Shown in pieces: positions 21,480 through 34,032 of a stretch of 64,000 nucleotides of DNA. The notes under the pieces were generated by a model. The model ran no database searches. It worked only from the letters and a program-made list of their open reading frames with translations, and was not told the DNA's origin. A program made the position numbers and the translations under genes. Source of the DNA: Gymnothorax reevesii (taxonomy: Eukaryota > Chordata > Actinopteri > Anguilliformes > Muraenidae); NCBI GenBank assembly GCA_029721435.1, contig CM056576.1, positions 62,887,876 to 62,951,875 on the forward strand, written 5' to 3'. Position 1 is the stretch's first letter. Every line of letters starts with the position of its first letter.

Positions 21480-22700
21480 GGATGTCTCAAGAACTGATAC
21501 TTGCGATACCTTTTGATTCTTAAATGAAAAAAAAAACGGACAAAGCTTATTATTTTGAGGTACCGTAAGCACCAAGGCACGGTAAGTTTCAGAACTAACT
21601 AGATTTAGTCAGTAAGCATGGCTTACAGGATACCCCCCGCAACAAGTAGTCGGGCAGTAACACAGTCAATAGACCTTCCAGCAAGAAAAAAAATTTTCAA
21701 AGTCGGATGAGTAGGTTATGAGATCTAGGTCCGGACGCACAGACGCACGCACACACACACAGACGCATGCAGACACTCATGTACGCACACAAGAACGGAC
21801 AAAGTAAATCCAGTATACCCCCCTAAACTTCGTTGCAGCATACGATTCAGAGTGTTCCTGTTGATACTCGCATTCAGAAGGAGGTCTGAAGTAGGCCTCA
21901 CGTCACAACAAGCCCTGTGTGAAAGATGGAAACTGCGGCTGCAGCACACCGACTCGTTGACAAAAAAAAGCACCAATCAGTGGCGTGCGGTCGGAGGTTA
22001 CTTTGGTGAGGCAGAATCCTTCTCTTTGCTTGATTACCAATCAGACGATTAACTAGTTTAGTAAGACTATGCGGCAGAATGATGGGCCAGTTTAAGTTTC
22101 TGCGGCGTTATTACTCAGTACATGGAACCTAAAATGCTCGCTAGACAGCAGATTTGCACGAACTTGCTTCCAGGAAGCCGAAGCAATGTCATCAACAAAT
22201 ATTAAAACAGTTCGACTTATGCAGAGTTCAATGCTTAATCAAAATACGCACTTACACACCCAAAAAAACAAAAAAAACAAAAAAAAATCGCGGGCATTTA
22301 TTTTCAGTCTTTTTATAATCCAATAAACAAAATGTTTACACGTTATACAGAATTACCAAGAGCCGACAATATTTCCTAATTGATTCATATTTCCATCCTT
22401 TCATTCACGTATAAGCTTCAATTCGAGACTGCATGTGTCATTATCTCCTCTATCAGTATACAGGCTTCCTATAGGCTTGGTCTTAATTGTTTTGATTGTC
22501 AATCAGGAATAGTAGGTGGGAATAGGTTCACAAAATCCTGTGATAAAAGTTTGGGTCACTGTCTCACCTGACCGCACGTCTCTGGCATCCTGTAAGCAAG
22601 TACTCGCATATCTGTATATTCGTGAGCATTTCAGGTTCGATGCAGCCTACTGAGTAATAACGCCGCGGAAACCTAAACTGGCCCGTTATTCTGCCGAATA
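21480..22700. repeat. compound repeat containing a CAGTGGCGTGCGG element
   Basis: Bases 21480-21960 parallel 42430-42640 (GGGATGTC, TTATTTTGAGG-ACCGTAAGCACC, AGTAGGCCTCACGTCACAAC). At 21980 begins CAGTGGCGTGCGGTCGGAGG, the start of the same long-TIR element seen at 42643-52793. Its left arm (about 21980-22180) and partial right arm (about 22585-22700) are inverted repeats of each other. A further module with GGATACCCCCCGCAACAAG is inserted near 21630. No coding capacity. Confidence 0.7.
21735..21790. repeat. CA/CG-rich simple repeat
   Basis: Alternating GCACAGACGCACGCACACAC units extend for about 55 bp, followed by 'aagaacggacaaa'. A plain microsatellite inside the compound repeat. Confidence 0.8.
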
Positions 22701-23105
22701 GTCAAAGGGTGATTTTATGAAAAATAATTATTTCTAAGTCAGGGATTTCCCCCCCCCTTAAAATTCACTTGAGTTGAAGGTTACTTTTTTCAACAATTTC
22801 CAGCGTGAGAGTATGCTTCTGCAATAAAAATTGAACTTAACACATCTTCATATACAAGATTGTCTCATTTTGATTACCAAAGGATTGGCATTTACGGTAG
22901 TGACCTTAGTATGTGCATAATGCATGCGTTTTCATCACAACCATTGAAGTTGGAAGACAGTCGATCTGCCAAAAACGCGTCACGAACACAAGTTTATCTC
23001 CAAATAGATCCAACTTTTCACATGGTGTCAAGCTAGAGAAGACACCTTTTGGTCATAAATGTAGCTCAATCTTATACCATTCCTTATAGTAGGGAATGAC
23101 CATCA

Positions 23106-23137
23106 GTCACGGACACTACGCGCGTAGTGTCCGTGAC
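23106..23137. repeat. perfect 32-bp palindrome
   Basis: GTCACGGACACTACGC and its exact reverse complement are fused without spacer, each arm 16 bp. The half-palindrome GTAGTGTCCGTGACA recurs singly at about 23275-23290. No element boundary was assigned. Confidence 0.9.
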
Positions 23138-23928
23138 ACGAAGGATACCTGCTGTCAGTTTAGTTCCCATGTCTATATACATCCATTAATATACCATGTG
23201 TAGAAGAATGCTCTTGAACAAATGTCAAATAGTGCACGTTAGAAATCTAGTGAAACAAGATGAATAATTAATGGTAGTGTCCGTGACATACAATGTGTTT
23301 GCATGTCAGGAACTGGCACCCCAGAAAAGGTGGATTTGGAACATGACCAAAATTTTTGGTAGTTTAACTTGGACACCATTCAATAATTACAGGCTCAATA
23401 AAGGCAAACAATACCTCATTTTGTTCATGAAGTTCTCTTTAATATAAAACAATCCCCACTAATTTTGGATTATTAGTAAAAGTGCCAGGGGTTTTGAAAG
23501 AATAAAAGGCAGGGGTGGATTTGGTGGCGGGGCGGTGGCGCCGACTCATTATTTTAGATTTGGTGTCAAATAATTTCGTTTTAAACCATTGTTTTATTAT
23601 AAGTTGGCTCTTATCATCAGGTGTCACCTTTGGAGGTTAAAAGCCACCACAACTAGGTCAAGGTCACGTCATGCATGTAAACACATGGCATAGTAGCTGT
23701 GCTGTGGCTTGCAGCCACTTGAAAATTGAGCCACTGATGAAGCAAAACTATTTAGCTCAGACGTTCGCTATAATACGCAGAACATGTGTCTTATGAATAG
23801 ACCATAATGAGCTAATTAACCCCTTTGCGCAAAAGCCGACTAGCTATTTATGGGCTACCCAATTTAATGCTGTATAATTCAGGATTTAAGCTTCATAAAA
23901 GGAAAACAAGTAGATCAGAGGGATCTAA

Positions 23929-24785
23929 TAGCTGCGACCTGGCCTAGCAGTCACGTGGCCTAGTGTCCTAGTGACTGGTGGTTTCTTGTACAAGTGTGAC
24001 CTCGAAATTGGCAAATGACCTTGAAAATGAATAGGGAACCTGTCCTCTGTACCAAGAAGCTTGTTGTAAGATGTAATAGCCATCCATCATGTTAAACTCG
24101 AGTTACGGTGCGAAAACTGAAAATCGGGGCAAAATCACTTTTTTGACCGGTGCGACCTTGGGATTCAACAGATGACCTTGAAAATCAATAGGGGACCCTT
24201 CGTCTGTGCCAAGAGTTTGTTCTAAGATGTAATAGCCATCCATCAAGTTAAAGTGGAGTTACGGTGCGAAAACTGTGAAATCGGGGCAAAATCGACACTT
24301 TTTTGACCGGTGTGACCTTGGGATTCGACAGATGACCTTGAAAATCAATAGGGAACCCCTCCTCTATACCAAGAAGCTTGTTCTTAGATTTCATAGTGAT
24401 TCATTGAATTAAACTTGAGTTAGGATGCTAAACCGTCAAATCGGGCAAAATTGACACTTTTACCTGTGTGACCTTGGGATTTGACGGATGACCTTGAAAA
24501 ACAATAGGGAACACCTCCTCTATGCCTAGAAGCTATTTCCAAAATTTCATTGCGATCCATGAATTTCAACTGGAGTTACAGTGCGAAAACCCGCAAACAA
24601 GGTCGTGACCTCTGAACTTGACCTTTGACCTCGACCTTGTGCATGGACATCACTTTGGTGAAGGTCAATAACTCCTGAAAATTTCATGATGATACGACGA
24701 CAGGAATATGGTCAAAAAGGTGTCAGACGGACGGACGGACGAACAGACAGACAGAAGCGTTCATAGAGCTGCTTGGTCGCAGCTA
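23929..24785. mobile_element. tandem-repeat element with TAGCTGCGACC termini
   Basis: Bounded by TAGCTGCGACC and GGTCGCAGCTA, perfect 11-bp inverted repeats. The homologous position in the other 2.3-kb copy (about 29630) lacks it. The interior is four units of about 157 bp, each with TGACCTTGAAAAT-AATAGGG (starts at about 24015, 24172, 24332 and 24488). Then comes a non-repeated stretch and a GACGGACGGACGGACGAACA tract just before the right end. If TA is the target duplication it would be Tc1/mariner-like; this is not certain. Confidence 0.8.
24619..24631 (-). promoter_or_regulatory. perfect DR1 nuclear-receptor-like motif
   Basis: TGACCTTTGACCT is the complement of AGGTCAAAGGTCA, the consensus direct repeat with one-base spacer bound by RXR heterodimers, HNF4 and COUP-TF. 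It lies inside the tandem-repeat element, next to many single TCAAGGTCA-type half sites. Binding is not shown by sequence alone. Confidence 0.4.
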
Positions 24786-26185
24786 AAAATCTGGCTTGAC
24801 TCAGAAAAGACTCTTACAGCATTTAGAATTACATTGTATTTTAGTTTATTTTCATGATTTTGGGAGAGAAAATGGACTGCATAGAAAAATGATCAGAATT
24901 TACCATTAAAAATAGCAAAAAAAAAATTATACTGAGAATTGAAAAACTGCTGGGTCTTCAATCTATACATTTCTCCCCAAAGTCTGAGATGTTGCACTGT
25001 CAAATCATCAAATGACCATGTATTTAACACAAAAAGTTTTGGAGGCATGAAATTTAATATGAACTAATAATTTTCTGGTTGAGTTTAGCATGAATTTATC
25101 AATATAAGTGCAGCTGAACACCAGTGGTCACCAGTAACCTCTGCAAACACAAAAAATGCCTTTTTTTGTCCATTTTGTCCATTTTTCTTCCAAGTCCCCC
25201 AAGCTAGCACACAGTCATTAAATAAACTGCTGATTAAACGGTCAAGGCATTCACTCTCCAATGACACCAGCTGTTCGGACATCCGAGCTCAAACTCATTA
25301 CAACACCTCTAAGGAACAAGTACAACTCACTAACTCCGTAATATCTGAATTCTGAAATATACCATATTTTAACAGAATAGACATTCCACTTTCAGGAAAC
25401 TTCAAACAATTTTTTCCCTCCCTGGATTCAACAGAACGGTGCGATGAACATACCAGGGGGTCCACCCAAATGCACGGGCAGTTCACGTTTTAAACAGGAA
25501 AGAAAAACACTCTGCATTCAACTTTGTTGAATACGGTATTCAACCCAAAACGAAAAGCAAAAGTAGCAGCCTAACCTTTTTCATGAATCCCTCCTCCAGA
25601 GAACGATGTATCAAGTAGAAGGACTCCTGCGGTCCTGTTTCATTCGAAATAATTCCCATTGACCATATCCTTATTTAAATCGTGTAAATGTAACTGACGA
25701 CATCAAGGCCAGTTTTGCGAGCATTTTTTTCTAGAAGTCACGTCTTTCAGCCGCGTAACGTAGACAGGATGCATCCGAGCTTGCTGATACGCATAGGCTT
25801 GTATGCTCGGTGTTTGTCCAATCAACGTGCTTCGCTTACTGTAGAATATTTAAACACTCGGGAACTGGATAAGAAACGAGCCAATCAATTTAGTGTTACC
25901 GGAAAGTTTCAAGAGGGCATGAAGTATAGCTGTGCAGTTATGCAGAAGAGCTTGAGTGCATGGTTGAGTGATTGGCTAACACCACCAGTACTCAGGTGGA
26001 TTGAATTTGTCAATGATGGAATCTACGCGTAAATCCACGGTAGGGAACTATGCATTTTTTGTATGTGATGACTGTAATTGACGGCAGAATGAGAGTAGCG
26101 TACAATTTTTTGCTTCAGAAAACTGGTTTTTCCGAACCACAAATTGGAATACCATTAGCCACTGTAGCTAAAGTGGTTGCTACAC

Positions 26186-27599
26186 AGGACAACGATTTTT
26201 TCTGTCACAATAGATCATTTTTTTAAGCTGCGTTTTTCCAGTCAGCGTACATTTTCGTTGTTGAGCTGCATTTTTGACACGGAATTTGGGAGGACGTTTT
26301 TGAGCTAGCTCAGCTCATTGATTTGTGTGTGTCATATGACATTTTCTAACTTTTCTAACTCTAGCAGAGGGGACTCTTCTGAACATTTTGCTACAGACCA
26401 GACAAAATCTTCAGAAATAAGGGAGCTATGAATTTTTTGCCAAATGAGGTATGTTTTGAGAAAACGTGCAAAATGTTTTCACACGCCAATGCATTTTCTA
26501 TTAAAGTCATCACCTTTCAAGCTTATTATTACAAAAAGTTAAAACAATTGAGCAACTTTGAATGCATTTTCTGAAAACAGGATGGATGTGGATGATATGG
26601 ATGTTTATTTGGACAAATTTTAGCCTGGTGGGTAAATTTTGCCACGTTATACACTTTTCCACCTATTCCTGACATGTGACCATATACGCCCTGACATGCA
26701 TATGCTAAAATGTTGATTTCTGCAAAACTAGATTCAGATTTGCAACTGAAATTTGGAGGTCAGTAACACAAGTGTGTGCTTAGCATTAACAGTGTTTTCA
26801 GGTTTTTGGGGCAGAGACAGTGACAAGCAACAGAGCACCCTGATTGTGACCGACCCGTCAGAGATATGGATACTGCGGTTTAAACTTAATCACCGGTTTA
26901 AGTTAAAGCTTTGAACAACAAGGCCCTGTACCATGACCCTTCAAAAACAAATTAAGTGCACCCACTGGCTATTATGTGCTGATTAAACAGAACAATCCTG
27001 GCCTATCAGCCATTACTCAAGCTGAACAGTTCACACAGACAGCAAGTGGTCTGTAACTTCTAAAAGATGAGTGCGTATGGTAGGAAAGGGTTATTTTTTA
27101 CGAGGAGGATTTATTTCAATAGTTTCGGACAAGGGGGAATTTTGATAATGAAACGAAGGATTATGGTTAAGGAATTACCGAATCTTCCTCTCTGTTTTCT
27201 GTGCCTGATTAGCAACAATTGCTAAGACTAATTGAAAGGGGGATGTATTTTCGACAAGATTGTTCATTGCTCACAACGTTATGACATGAAACACTGTGGG
27301 GGTCAGACCCAGAAAACCACACAGTCTACGTTCAACTATTTTCTAAACGTCAGTTATCCAAAACACAAATTACAATACAGGCAAAAATACAGTCCATGTT
27401 CAGAGCGAATTAGTCACTCAACCAACCACTCAATCAGTATAAAATTAAAAAAATAAAAATAAATAAATAAATAAATAAAAAAACTGGGTGGGAGCCTGGG
27501 CTGGCCAGTGCCGCCCAGGCCCATTACTGGCTACGTGCCTGGTATACAAGAAGCATCCCCGAGAAGCTCAGCCATTCATAAACAAGGTTGGAGCGAGGT
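26186..27599. other. spacer between the inverted copies, no recognised gene
   Basis: AT-rich, with a simple A/AAAT-rich tract at about 27444-27482. No element termini or credible coding frames were recognised. Confidence 0.5.
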
Positions 27600-30500
27600 T
27601 CACCACTTTGTAGACTACTACATGAGCAAATAGTCCTACAGTTTAAGAACGTTTCTCAATGTGCAATTGTAAGGAATTTAGGGATTTAATCATCTACAGT
27701 CCATAATCTCATCGAGAGATTCAGAAAATCCAGAGAAATCTCTACTGGTAAGCTGCAAGGTCAAAAACCAACGTTGAATGCCCATGACAGTCGGTCCCAG
27801 AGGCGGCACTGCATTGAAAACCAACATCATTCTGTAAAGGGTATTATCTTGTGGGCTCAGGAACACTTGAGATAACCATTGTCAGTTAACACACTTCGAC
27901 AAGTCTAAGTTAAAAGGCTACCATGCAAAGCGAAAGCCATACATCAACAAAACCCAGAAACGCTGCTGGCTTCTCTGGGCCCAAGCTCATCTGAGATGGA
28001 CTGGTGGAAAGTGGAAGTGTGTGTGGTGGTCTGACGAGTCCGCATTTCAAATTGTTATTGGAAATCATGGACGTCATGTCCTCTGGGCATGGGGAATCAT
28101 TGTCCTGCCTAGCAACCACTTTAGCTACAGTGGCTCACGGTATTCCAATTAGTGGTTCAGAAAAATCAGTTTTCTGAAGAAAAAAAATTCTCCATGTTAT
28201 TGATTCTCATTCTACTGTCAATTACAGTCATCACGTACAAAAAATGCGTAGTTCCTTACCGTGGATTTACGTGTAGATCCCGTCATCGACCCGAGTAATG
28301 GTGTTGATAGCCAAACCACTCAACCATGCACTCAAGCTCTTCTGCGTAACTGCACAGCTATACTTCATGCCCTCGTGAAACTTCCCAGTAACATTAAATT
28401 CATTGGCTTGTTTCTTATCCAGTTCCCAAGTGTTTAAATATTCTACAGTAAGCGAAGCACGTTGATTGGACAAACACAGAGCATACAAGCCTATGCGAAT
28501 CAGCATGCTCGGTTGCATCCTGTCTACGTTGCGAGCATTACGCGGCTGAAATAGACGCGACTTGTAGAAAAAAAGGCTAGCTAAACTGGCCTTGAAGTGT
28601 TCAGTTAGATTTACAGGATTTAAATAAGGATATGGTCAATGGGAATGATTTAGAATGAAACAGGACCGGAGGATTCCTTCTACTGGATACATCGGTCTCT
28701 GGTGGAGGGATTCATGAAAAAGGTTAGGCTGCTACTTTGGCTTTTCGTTTTGGGTTGAATACCGTATTTATTAAAGTCAAATGCCGATTTTTTTTCCCCT
28801 ATTTAAAACATGAACTGCCCGTGCATTTGGGTGGACCGCCTGGTATGTTAATTGCACCGTTCTGTTGAATCCAGGGAGGGAATATATTGTTTGACGTTGC
28901 CTGAAAGTGGAATGTCTATTCTGTTAAAATAAGGTATATTTCAGAATTCAGGTATTACTGAGTTAGTGAGTTGTACTTGTTCCTTAGAAGTATTGTAATG
29001 AGTATAAGTTCGGATGTCCGAGCAGCTGGTGCCATTGGAGAGTGAATGCCCCGACCCTTTAATCAGCAGTTTATTTAATAACTGTGTGCTAGCTTGGAGG
29101 ACTTGGAAGAAAAATGGACAAAACTCTAAACTTAATTATGGAGAAAAGGCACTTTGTGTGTTTGGAGGAGAGGTTACTGGTGACCACTGATGTTCAGCTG
29201 CACTTATATTGATAAATTCGTGCTAAACTCAACCAGGAAATCATTAGTTCATATCAAATTTCATGCCTCAAAACTTTGTGTTAAAAACATGGTCATTTGA
29301 TGATTTGACAGTGCAACATCTCAGACTTTGGATAGACACTTGGATAGCTGTGTAATTTGGCTAATAGCATGTAGGTAATCTAGAATGTAATGTTGAAGAT
29401 GAATTGTACTTGTGGTCAAGGAGTTTATGATCTGAGAAATGTATAGATTGAAGACCCAGCAGTTTTTCAATTCTCAGTATTATTTTTTTTTGCAATTTTA
29501 ATGGTGAATTCTGATGAACATTTGTGTTTGCAGTCCATTTTTTCTACCGAAATCATGAAAATAAACTAAAATACGATGTAATTATAAATGCTGCAAGTGT
29601 CTTTTCTGAGTAAAGCCACATTTTTTTCTCTTTATGAATCTTAAATCCTGAATTAAACAGCATTAAATTGGGTAAGTCGAATGGCCAAAGTTGGCTTCTG
29701 CGAAAAAGGGGTTAATTAGCTCATTATGGTCTATTCATAAGACACACGTTCTGCTGATTATAGTGAATGTCTGAGTTAAATAGTTTTGCTTCATCAGTGG
29801 TTCAATTTACAAATGGATGCAAGCCACAGCACAGCTACGATGCCATGTGTTTAGACATGCATGACACAGACTAGGCCACATTCTTGTAAACAATGCAAAC
29901 CAGGCCTAATTTGCTCTTTTAATTTAAGTTAAACATGCCATGTGTGAAGTAAATGAATTCAGTTCTTACCTTGCATCAAGATAAATGGTGACAATAGGAA
30001 AATTGGAGTCTTTAGAAGTGAAGCCAATCCACCATTGTCAACAAGCTCAAGTCTGGAAATTTTTATGACCTTGACCTAGTTGTGGCTTCTTTTAACCTCC
30101 CAAGGGGTCACCTGGTGATAGAGCCAATTAATGATAAAACAATGGTTTAAAATGAAATTGACACCAAAACAAAAATTGAGTCGACGCCACCCGTCATCGC
30201 CCCGCCACCAAATCCATCCCTGCCTTTTTTTCCCTTTCAAAACCCCTGGAACCTTTACTAATAATCCAAAATTAGTGGGGATTGTTTAATATTAAAGAGA
30301 ACATTTTAATGAACAAAATGAGCTATTGTTTGCCTTTATTGAGTCAGTAATTATTGAATGGTGTCAAAGTTAAACTACCAAAAATTTTGGTCATGTTACA
30401 ATTCCACGTTTTCTGGGTGCAAGTTCCTGACATGCAATCATCTGTGATGGTATGGGGATGCGTTAGTGCCTATGGCATTGGTAACTTGAACATCTATGAA

Positions 30501-30850
30501 GGCACCATTTATGCGGAAAGGCACATACAGGTTTTAGAGCTGCCATCCACGCAACGTCTTGTTCAGGGACGTCACTGCTCATTTCATCAAGACAATGCCA
30601 AGCCACATTCTGCACGTGTTACAACAGTGTGGCTTCGTAGTAAAAGAATGCAAGTAATAGACTGGCCTGCCGCAGTCCAGACCCACTCCCCATTGAAAAT
30701 GTGTGGCGCATTAAGAAGCACAAAATACGACAATGGAGACCCAAGTTGAGCAACTGAAGTCGCACGTCAAGCAAGAATGGGAAAGAATTCCACCTACAAA
30801 GCTTCTACAATTACCGTCCTCAATTCCCAAATGCTTGAGTGTCGTTTCGA
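27600..30850 (+). pseudogene. dead Tc1-like transposase gene, split by a 2.3-kb repeat
   Basis: Coding-like sequence from about 27660 to 28105 includes a helix-turn-helix part related to the 47-kb Tc1, WAQAHLRWTG and W-SDES-like context near 28030. It resumes at 30438 with SSVMVWGCVSAYGIGNLNIY, then HCSFHQDNAKPHSARVTTVW and a C-terminal QEWERIP-like end. The second catalytic D is present in HQDNAKPH. The third catalytic region (expected SPIEN) is degraded. The split falls between 28106 and 30437. Multiple stops: a pseudogene. Confidence 0.85.
28106..30437 (+). repeat. 2.3-kb repeat inserted in Tc1, inverted copy of 23300-26185
   Basis: Begins CAACCACTTTAGCTACAGTG and ends ...GTTCCTGACATGCA. 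Tc1 coding resumes directly after it, so it inserted into the Tc1. A frame of about 80 codons (minus strand, 28267-28518) is shared with the other copy at 25778-25980. Comparing about 65 codons by eye I count roughly 10 amino-acid-changing and 3 silent differences, so it shows no sign of being kept as protein. The left end could fold as CCACT...AGTGG beside CTAG, but the other end does not fit a Helitron. Confidence 0.8.
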
Positions 30851-33800
30851 GCACCCTAGCCCTTATGCTCAATTAGTGCCCATCATGCCCTTTTTACTCC
30901 GAAAGTGCTCCCGTCTGACCTTTTCAGAAAAAAAATCCAATGCACCCTTCCCCAGACCCTTTCGGTTTAAGGGCGTGAAAAAGGGAGATTGAGACAGCAT
31001 GCTCTTTGCAGACTGTGGAGCACAGGATGCACAAATCGCATTGAAAGGTGTGGGGGGTGGGGCAAGTAATTTTGCTTTCCCCGTAGTAAAAGGCAGTTTA
31101 CAGTGAAGATTTGGACTATAAATAGGAATCATTATTGTTCAGGAGCATTCTTGGGTGTGCATTTTATATCCGGACAGCGAGATTGAGAATTCTGTATTTA
31201 ACAAAAGCCAATGTGTGTGAGTACCCACAGAAACATTAGGATATGACAAGTCTATCGTATGCCCAGTCAAGGAAAGTTAGAGTTTAGTTTCAATTGTTGC
31301 TATTCATGTCAGTAGCATCTCTTACCGGTGGCTGCCATTTTGCTGATGACACACCGGGTTGCTTGGGCAAGTGCAGCATATGTATCCGCCACATTAAATA
31401 TTAATATTACATTCTCAGCCCCCTTCCCACTGAAAACCCCCTAAAATATATTGGCACCCCCTTTTAGAAATTGTCCTGGCCAATAAAATGCCAGAAAAAA
31501 AGTGGAGGTTGGTTACGAAATTCTTTCACCCTGAGCGCAATTCCACCGTTACATCAGAAGGAATTTTTAGCCATTCCAACTAAGCTCACAGCTTAAGTTT
31601 TACTCCAAGGAACCCAACCTTATGGGCATTACTAGCTTAGGTCTGAGGCTGTTTGATGGGGGAAGAAAAGCCATCCAGTGATTTCTGCGTGTTTCACATG
31701 AACCACAATTATGAATGTGACGGATGCTACATGAAAGACATGGAAAAAAATTCAGCCATGTTTATTTCAAAATACTCTGTCAACAATGGTACGCATGAAT
31801 GTTGATCCCAGAATTGTATGAGAACTAGGCCACCAAACACACAAATTATAATATAGATCGAACGTATAATAGACGGATGTTACATTTTGTCTATTGAAGT
31901 AGAACTTTTTGCTGAAAAAGTCAATGTCATCCAGTGGAATGATGAAATAACTACATCGATGCATAACAATCCACACCTCTGACCTAAATCGAACAGGAAG
32001 TTTGCAATTTGCATATCAAAATTGCTATTCGCCCCTAAATTTGGCCTATATTTGCCCTCAAACTAAGGCGAACTCCTTTAAGGGCGTTCATCGTATCGAC
32101 CCCAAATGCTAATGGTTGACAAAGCACAGTTTGCCTTGAAAAAGTTGTACAGTAGTTGTCATTACTCGAACGGTTTGGATTTGATGAGGCGTCAAAGTTG
32201 GGGTCCCCAGCCAGGTTGACTGCCTTTTTTCTATGCGTACGCAATTTCCAACCTAAACGTGCTCAGACACGAAACAAATTTTGCAATTAATTCAAAGTGG
32301 CTTCAAACATTTTTACAATCTGAAAATTCTCCACCAATGAGACAAACTGGCTCTCTAGCACCACCTAAATACACCAAAATGGGACTTTTGCAATCACCAC
32401 GTCCTGTCACAATGTCATAAAATTCTGAAAAAAATTCACGTCATTCCTCTACCATGACCCAAGTTGTCACTTGTTTTGGTGAAAATTTATTCAAGTCTTC
32501 TTGAAATAAAAGTGTATGTCCATTATACGCTGAACAGTAATATATACTTTCCTGCTGTGGACACACTGTTTATCGTATCAAAATGTGCTTTGGTATACTT
32601 TATAAGCTCCATTTGTAGAAACTATTTACCAAGTGTGGTACCATTTGAATGAATATTTGCCGAGAAATTGACGTTTATATTTTTCAAAATATGAAAATTT
32701 ATGAGAGATGGATTTCTGGATTCACCATAGGTTGCAGCGCATGAAAGCTTTGTCTGTGTGTAGTGGACATCCTCCCAAAATTTCAGCAGTGTAGGACTTG
32801 CGTGGAAGAACCACTTATATCCCTTAACACCAAATGGCGTTCCGGGGACATTGTGTTTTTCGTCCGACCACTGCCGCCCTGCGTGTTAACGCGAAAACTT
32901 CAGTAATATTTCAATTAGATATTTAAAGTTTTCCATAGAAGTACGTATCGTAAAGAGGAAGGACTGATTCGATTTTGGACAATGTACGATTTCTAGATTG
33001 ACCACCATGGGCCAAAAACTGGGGGGGGGAATTGAATAATTAGCGGAACTATCAATTACTCTAGAAAGCTGAAATAGTATTAAATAAAGCCTAAACAACC
33101 TAGCCCACCTACAAATTTGTCCAGTGAGACAACCGAGAATCCCAGCAGTTGTAGTTTAAATATGCAGAAAGTATGTTTGCTTCACTCTCCTACCAGCGCG
33201 GCCGTTATATTTGAGGACTTGCGTGCATATGTTTTGCACAGTCTCATACAGGCCAGAACATGATTTTTTTATTTTTTATTTATTTATTTTTTTAAATAGA
33301 CAATAGCAAACGATGACCTAGAAATAGACCGCTCCAGTACTGCCAGATTGGTCGTGTGGTTCTCAGCCCTAAACGGGTTCAAAATTGGCTGAACTGCAGG
33401 AAAAACCACCCGGAATAAACATTCAGTTTTGTTTAGTTATCATTTATTTATTATTCAAGCACATTGTAATATCCTAACAGTTGACCTCAAGCTTGCTAAT
33501 ATTTGCAAATGCATGGAACAACTCCTTGGGTTTATTCGATGTAAGTTACAAAATAGTGTGACACCTGAAGCCCTCGAAAGGGCTTTGCCAAAACCTACAA
33601 CGTGCAAAGAAAATTACATATTTCCATAAGCGCAAACTCAAAGAGAGGGGGAAGAGAGAACACAGTCGCGACCAGGGGCAGAAACTAACTAATCACATCT
33701 ACTCGCGTTACTGTATTGGAGTAGCTTTTTGGCATTTTTTGTACTTTTTTGTAGCAGCTTTTAAATTTGATAATTTTACTTAAGTATATTTTTCGGAATG

Positions 33801-33876
33801 TATCGTACTTCGCTATATTTTAAGTATCATCCATAACGAAGTAAAAAATAAAACAAGCAGTGTTTGTGGAACATTG
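30851..33876. other. lin9 intron, repeat-derived but mostly unclassified
   Basis: No gene is visible. Bases 32825-33025 (GGCGTTCCGGGGACATTGTG, TAAAGAGGAAGGACTGATTC, GATTTCTAGATTGACCACCA) are a shortened relative of 45925-46110, so a second copy of that TATCCCC element family is here. The rest has no recognised termini. Confidence 0.5.
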
Positions 33877-33989
33877 ATGCCCCCGGTGGCAGGTTACAGT
33901 ATTGCGGGTTAGTTTTTCCCCCACTGCAGACAAAGGCAGACGGACAGGTGCAAAACAATATGCCCCCGAATCTTGGATTCCAGGGGCAT
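33877..33989. mobile_element. short element with ATGCCCCC termini
   Basis: Left end ATGCCCCCGGTGG, right end CCAGGGGCAT. The last 30 bases form a hairpin, ATGCCCC...GGGGCAT, preceded by GGCAGACGGACAGG. It has the same architecture as the 18246, 45910 and 52874 elements but a different stem. Runs of A and G follow at 33990-34032. Confidence 0.6.
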
Positions 33990-34032
33990 TAAAAAAAAAA
34001 AAAATAAAGAAAAAAAGAAAAAGGGGGGGGGG

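Larger units (their letters stand above)
23300..26185 (-). repeat. 2.9-kb repeat, inverted copy of 28106-30437
   Basis: Read in reverse complement, this copy runs collinear with 28106-30437 from CAACCACTTTAGCTAC to ACATGCA. Shared landmarks include ACTGCCCGTGCATTTGGGTG, TTTTAGTTTATTTTCATGA (in complement) and ATTGAATGGTGTC. The copies differ in length mainly because this one contains an 857-bp element at 23929-24785. Neither copy has obvious terminal inverted repeats or a long coding frame. Superfamily unknown. Confidence 0.85.

Noticed and set aside
25715..26032. 105-codon frame, conserved in the inverted copy at 28267-28518, as a protein gene
   Set aside because: In about 65 aligned codons I count roughly 10 replacement and 3 silent differences, the pattern of neutral decay. 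The frame is shared only because the repeat is shared.
28106..30437. Helitron assignment for the 2.3-kb repeat
   Set aside because: A small hairpin and CTAG lie at one end, but the other copy has CTAC there and the opposite end lacks a proper TC start at an A/T junction.
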